Below, piece after piece: positions 59,325 through 64,000 of a stretch of DNA of 64,000 nt (the stretch's first letter is position 1; every line of letters begins with the position of its first letter). A program made the translations under genes and the position numbers. This stretch comes from Eremomyces bilateralis CBS 781.70 (Eukaryota; Ascomycota; Dothideomycetes; Eremomycetales; Eremomycetaceae), in NCBI RefSeq assembly GCF_010015585.1, contig NW_022985071.1, positions 1,162,022 through 1,226,021 of the forward strand, given 5' to 3'. The notes under the pieces were generated by a model, which saw only the letters and a program-made list of their open reading frames with translations, was not told the origin of the DNA and made no database searches.

Positions 59325-60305
59325 GGCTTTCGAGGTGATGCACTATATTTTGTCTGCTTCTAGAACTTTATGCTCGGTTTAAACTATGAACGCAAGTGTA
59401 CAAGCGTCTTAGGAGAGACCTGGTAGGTTTGATCACTTTTGTGTACGAAGGAAGATGACTCAGGTCCGAATTGTCCTGTAACATCGATATCGGACTCACG
59501 TCCGCTGTCTGGTGATGACGATGTGAATAGTGATTGATTGGCGTTCCAAGGCCACCAGGCAGCCACAGACAGCCACAGACAGGCAGGCCACCAGAGCGAC
59601 CACCCCGCTCTGGTGCAGTCGAATGCCCCACAATCTACAGCACTCCAAGTCTGACATCACTCATCACTCCTCAGAGTTCAGACTGTGAGTCCCCAAGGCT
59701 CCAGTCCAACAGACACGAGACGGGGAGACAAGACAGGGCTCCCTGGTATTAGAAGCATAGCAATTGGCAAGCGTAAGCTCTAAGCTTTGTTCCGGCCCTG
59801 CGGAGTGCGAACCTCCTCGGACCTTACCCACCACCATTCTCCTAGAACAGCAGCGAGAAGCATGGAACAATAATAATGGATGTATATACTCCGTATACCA
59901 TCACTACTTCATGAGCTCCTCCCCACTATGTTCGTGCCTGAGCCTGACAAAGCACTCGTCGAGCTATGATCATCCAACTACCATGAACTCCTGGCTCCCA
60001 GCTTGCCACCCGAGCTTTGTAGCTTAGCAAGACGATTTGAATCAGCACGGTAACCTCGGATGGCGTCTTTTAACATCTCCGACTCTGCGATAGAATGCGG
60101 AGTCCCCAAAATGCGGGGTGTGACATCAACAGAATCTCGGGCCGGTGATGGGAAAGACAATTCAGTGGCTAAATTTAAGATGACGCTCCAATCTCATGGC
60201 GGAGCTTGTTTCAATTATCTTTTGCTATTCATCTCCTAGCTTCGGTTGTTGGCGAGTGTGAGTTCCAGACGTCATTATATTGAACCTTCATTACCACAGT
60301 CTACC
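59325..60305. promoter_or_regulatory. Divergent region, eIF2D / cyclase-family gene
   Basis: A 981-bp spacer with a 10-bp tandem repeat, AGCCACAGAC, at 59561-59582 (2.2 copies). No gene is supported; the short frames here lack family features. Confidence 0.35.
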
Positions 60306-61696
60306 ATGGCAGATCACAAGAGGACCACCAGTCAACGATTGACTCAGATCAAGGACTTTCTCACAATGAATAAAACGGCGTCGACGATCCCTTGGGATCC
60401 CGAGTCCACCAAATTCCCCACCCGGAAGGAACTCCCACCCATCGCTGGGGCTCCTCCAGAGGCCGCATGGGTTTGGGGCGAAGATGACTTTGTACGATGG
60501 ACCCCAAAGACATTGGACTTGCTGGCACTAACGGTTCCAGTGTGGACGACTGAATCTACTGACGCCCAGCCGTGTCGCTGCTGCGTCCAAGGAGATCCGG
60601 ACGGGCGAGATTGTCCCCGTTAAGTATGTTGCCGATTAGATTCCATGTCGCCGTAGCTAATTTGACCAGTCTTCCGTTGACCACCCCAGAGCAGCCCGCA
60701 TTCGGTCGCGAGAAGTTCGAGCATCAAATCAAAGTCCTGGCGCCCGGTGTTGCGTACGACGACATCTACCATATGAACACTCAGAGCGGAACCCAATGGG
60801 ACGGCTTCCGGCATGTAAGATATCGATCTGCTGATACACTGGTGTCTCTAGCTGACGTCAAAATAGTTCGCCCACATCCCAACCGCCACCTTTTATAACA
60901 ACGTAAGCCTTCGGAATAGGAGAAGAAATAACACCGTCTAATCCAGCCATAGACCAAAGATGAGGATATTCTTGGCCCCAAGGCAAACCACAAGTGCTCA
61001 ATTCATCATTGGGCGGAGCATGGCATCGCCGGCCGTGGTGTCCTCATCGATTACCGGGGCTATGCCCACAAGATGGGAATCAAGTATGACCCGTTCGATG
61101 TGAGACTCCGTTCCTCTCGCATCCAGGCTTGAACTTACACCCAGAAGTACTATTCGATCTCCTGGGACGAGCTGTACAAGTGTGGCCAAGACCAAGGCAT
61201 CGACATTCGACCGATCGCCCAAGGCGGTGACATAAGACCCGGGGACATGCTGTTTGTCCGGAGCGGATGGGTCGAAGAATACCACCAAAAGCCGCGCGAT
61301 GAGCGGGCAGCTGCAGCGCTGAGAGGCCATGATGGGCACCCCGGGGAGCAAAGCTATGTGGGTCTAGCGCAAGAGGAGAAGATGCTGGACTGGCTGCATG
61401 ACTGCTACTTCGCGACCGTGGGAGGAGATGCGCCGGCATTCGAGGCCTGGCCCACGCGTGCAGGTCAGTTACTATCGTTCAGGCACGAATACAGATACTG
61501 ACGCCGAATTTTAGACTATCACCTCCACCAGTATATCCTCGCCTTGTGGGGGATGCCGCTGGGCGAAATGTTGGATCTCGAGAACCTAGCGAAGAAGTGC
61601 CATGAGCGGAATCGATGGTTCTTCTTCTTTAGCTCTACTCCTGCCAATATGCCCGGCGGAGTCAGCAGCCACGTCAATGGACAAGCTATCTTTTAA
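60306..61696 (+). CDS. Cyclase-family (kynurenine-formamidase fold) metal-dependent hydrolase
   Basis: Seven exons: 60306-60491, 60541-60623, 60670-60814, 60867-60902, 60953-61099, 61145-61463 and 61515-61696, for 365 residues with all phases closing. The rebuilt text is the fungal cyclase-family pattern: WGEDDFCGRLNLLTPSRV, EIVPVNLPL, NTQSGTQWDGFRHFAHI (residues 126-141, the place of the HxGTHxD metal motif, with Gln for the second His), GIAGRGVLIDYRGYA, RPGDMLFVRSGW and FEAWPTRADYHLHQYILALWG. The bacterial relatives hydrolyse N-formylkynurenine or cyclise polyketides; the fungal branch has no assigned substrate. An alternative frame runs through the first intron, but it breaks the conserved RLNLLTP block, so the spliced model is preferred. 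Confidence 0.88.
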
Positions 61697-61957
61697 TCGA
61701 GTACCACTCTTCCGGTCCAATGAGTCAATACTTCTCTGGTTATATACTTGCGAGGCAGACGTGAAGTAGCAACGTGGCATAGTTCGTTTTGTAAATATGA
61801 AGAAAGTCAATCAATATTGTTAGCACCTATTGGTTCGATATATACTTGCTAGGGCTCCTGTATCGTTGTACGTATGTGGTCTGGCGTGCCTGGAGCTTAC
61901 TTAAAGGCTGTAAAGTTCAGCAGATCCACTTCCCCGTCTGTAACTCTCCTGATGCGC

Positions 61958-63048
61958 CTATGATCGATCGTTCGCGTCAAACTTCGTCGGCCAAAACGCT
62001 CGGAAGTGCTTTTTGTCGCCTAGACTCTTGATTTCCTGCACTTCTGCAGGAGTCAACTTGAAAGTCATAGCTCTAAGGTAATTGCTTAAGCGTTGTTCCT
62101 AAGGGTTTCAATCAGCACCGATATTGGACATATATAAGAGGGCTTACCTTCGAGCTCGTTGTAACGGGGACGATATCTTGGTCGATACACCACCGAAGCA
62201 AAATTTCACCCTCGGACACTGCGTACTTCGATGCTAATGATTTCAGATAGGCGGGCAGTTCTCCATCCTTTGTATCGCCTCGGACAATTGGGGTTAGAGG
62301 TCCATAGGCAGCAGTAGCTACCCCATGCTTCTTGTGCCACTCCAACAATCCGCTGCTCATATGCTGCAGATAGGGATGGAACTCGATCTGATTCAACACC
62401 GGCTTCACCTTCGCTGTTGCCATGACAGCATCAAGCTGCTTTGGAAGGAAATTCGACACTCCAATCGACTTAGCCAAACCCAGCTCTTTCACCTGCTCCA
62501 TGGCTGCCCACGCTTTCTGGATATCGGCATCAGACGCACCAGCGATATCAGTGCCAGGGAACCATTGGGAATGGATAAGATACAGATCGACGTAATCGAC
62601 CTTCAACTTCTGAAGCGAGGCTTGTAGAGCGGCAGGAATATCGGCAATGTTGGGGAGGACTTTGGTCACGATGAAGAGGTCGGATTGAGGGACCTTGGAC
62701 TCTTCGATTGCAAGACCGAGCTCTGATTCGGTCCCGTACACTATATAGGCGTCAATTGTAAGCTCAACTTGTGGGAGTACATGCGCCGTGGATCACCTTC
62801 AGCACCGTCCAGATAGGTATATCCTAGTTTGATCGCAGTCTTCGCGGCTTCGACAAGGGCACGGTCAATCTTGGAATCGTCACCCCTCTTATACCACGAG
62901 GTACCGGTCCCGTACCCGAGCTATTCGCGAACAGTTAGATCCCTTTAACCTCACAACACGTCCTGGATTCTGGTGCGGGGCATACCATGGGAATCTGGTT
63001 ACCATCCCCCAGTTTGAGGGACGGGATATGGACGTTGAGGTTCGCCAT
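61958..63048 (-). CDS. Aldo-keto reductase
   Basis: Four exons on the minus strand, 63048-62986, 62920-62797, 62740-62148 and 62098-61958, encode 306 residues. The catalytic tetrad is complete by position: Asp59 and Tyr64 in YLDGAEVYGTE, Lys89 in FIVTKVLPN and His119 in DLYLIHSQW. SIGVSNF and KPVLNQIEFHPYLQ are classic AKR strands, and PVTTSSKEQRLSNY near the C-terminus is the NADP-binding loop. The protein reduces aldehydes or ketones with NADPH in the cytosol; the substrate cannot be read from the sequence. The first exon reads MANLNVHIPSLKLGDGNQIP. The four introns-and-exons phases all close. It converges with the cyclase gene. Confidence 0.92.
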
Positions 63049-63782
63049 TGTCGATAATTCTCGTAGGAGGCGAACAAGCAATCCTGTCAGGGGTATGTGT
63101 CGTCGTGTTGAAGCCGAATTAGGGACGGTTAGGGAGACCGAGAGAGATGTTCAAGATGTGACTCAGAGGAAACAGCTGGGAAATACACTGGAGGACCTTG
63201 GTACAATCAAACCAGGGGAAGTTCCGGCTTTTGAATGTGAAACCTTTCCTAGAGATTCCGGTATTCTACAACTCAGAAGCTAGACAAGGCCGATAGCCGT
63301 TAAATGGAATTATTTCCGTTCTATTTCTCATGTCCACCGTTGCCAGTCGCTCACTACCAGGAACCTCGTAAACTCCTTCCCCGGTTGGAAGGGGGTTATT
63401 AATTGGATCTCGAGTGCTTAGTCCCTACTATCGTGCTGCGGTACGTACGTACGGTGGTGACGCCCATGGCCTTCCCCTGCCATTTGGACATCTATGACGT
63501 GATAACTGATAGGTCAGTGGGGTCTATGTAGATACACTAGAGGCAGCATAATTTAGTATCCTCGCTGAGCATTGTCGTTCCCAATTTTGTCCTGGTAAAG
63601 GTCGCTATATTGAGAACGAGACAGCACAGGAATTGGTTTCTAAAGAGATGCTACCTGGTAAGTTCGAACCCCTGCCTGTTGGCCAACCACCTACTTGGCC
63701 AGTATCACCATCTTAGCCACCATCATGAAAACCGTGACATCTCTACCACCACGTAATTATATTGAAAATTCAAACCATAGGA
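63049..63782. other. Spacer between aldo-keto reductase and transposase tail
   Basis: About 730 bp upstream of the aldo-keto reductase. It should contain that gene's promoter at the left and the 3' end of a transposon at the right. A sequence ACCACCACGTAATTATA at about 63746-63762 could belong to a terminal repeat, but its partner lies outside the window. Confidence 0.35.
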
Positions 63783-64000
63783 CTATTGTACAGCATCTTG
63801 GGGAGCGTCTGGTATAGTTTCAGCCACGGGAATACTCTGTTCTAGTATAGTATTTGCCTCCAGAAGCCGTACAGCCTCTTGCGCTACTTTGATCTCTTTA
63901 ATCTGTGCGAACTTAACATTGGGATCTATCCGAACCTTCTTCTTGCGTTTTGGGGCTGAGGCGGCATCTAGACGGGCCTGGAGACTCGCAATTTTCAGAT
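63783..64000 (-). mobile_element. C-terminal tail of a pogo/Tc1-type DDE transposase (cut by window edge)
   Basis: The minus strand from 64000 to the stop at 63783-63785 is one open frame of about 72 codons with no start in the window. It reads LKIASLQARLDAASAPKRKK, then KVRIDPNVKFAQIKEIKVAQEAV, ending DAPQDAVQ. The leucine-rich helix followed by a basic KRKKKVR patch, (D/N)PN.KF and an I..I..AQ helix is the usual ending of fungal pogo/Fot1-like transposases. The catalytic DDE part would lie beyond the right edge. Whether the copy is intact cannot be told. Confidence 0.6.

Noticed and set aside
63655-63690. Possible tRNA T-arm (GGTTCGAA-like on the minus strand)
   Set aside because: No matching stems or anticodon arm can be drawn; it does not fold as a tRNA.

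Overview
This window looks like nuclear chromosomal DNA of a filamentous ascomycete, most likely a Eurotiomycete of the Aspergillus/Penicillium type. The evidence is the gene content (Trs130, a delta-12 desaturase, Krr1, cobalamin-independent methionine synthase, Erd2, Tad3, Pex16, Gpi13, eIF2D), the many short introns of about 49-70 nt with GTA/GTR donors and CTAAC/CTGAC branch sites, the CT-rich leaders before start codons, and long gene-poor spacers. The assignment to order is inference from remembered family sequences; no search was possible.

Layout. 1-3572: 3' part of a TRAPP II subunit gene (Trs130/TRAPPC10), cut by the left edge. 6849-8392: delta-12 fatty-acid desaturase. 10306-12498 (-): a PlsC-type acyltransferase, divergent from an unrecognised small gene at 13165-13694 that seems to use a GC-AG intron. 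14440-15637 (-): an unrecognised spliced gene. 17396-18555: KRR1. 18556-22601: a gene desert of about 4 kb. 22602-25195: a fungal MHYT-domain membrane protein. 28123-28934: a DUF3712-like protein. 29323-32259 (-): a long disordered protein. 33695-36104: methionine synthase. 37157-37734 (-): PLAC8 protein. 39360-40388: Pof1-like nucleotidyltransferase. 41442-42223: a decayed SF1 helicase. 42355-42914 (-): V-ATPase c-type proteolipid. 43919-46453 (-): DUF3405 membrane protein, divergent from ERD2 (47190-48064). 48392-49687 (-): Tad3, divergent from PEX16 (50080-51437). 51998-55210 (-): GPI13, divergent from an eight-exon LaeA-type methyltransferase (55662-57086). 57261-59324 (-): eIF2D, divergent from a cyclase-family gene (60306-61696). 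61958-63048 (-): aldo-keto reductase. 63783-64000 (-): tail of a pogo/Tc1-type transposase running off the right edge.

The genes do not form one pathway. Several act in the secretory and membrane system: Trs130 (Golgi tethering), Erd2 (ER retrieval), Gpi13 (GPI-anchor assembly), the V-ATPase proteolipid (organelle acidification), Pex16 (peroxisome membrane), and the desaturase and acyltransferase (membrane lipids). Krr1, Tad3 and eIF2D act in ribosome biogenesis, tRNA editing and initiation. The right end (methyltransferase, cyclase, aldo-keto reductase, transposase) has a more accessory character, although eIF2D lies among these genes.

I found no convincing new multi-gene system. The items most worth a second look are the MHYT sensor-like protein, the micro-exon LaeA-type methyltransferase with its motif-rich shared promoter, the three-frame helicase relic, the divergent V-ATPase c subunit with an unresolved first exon, and the two unrecognised spliced genes. 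Exon boundaries were worked out by hand from splice signals and reading-frame phase, and each model was checked to give an open, in-phase coding sequence. No RNA evidence was available.
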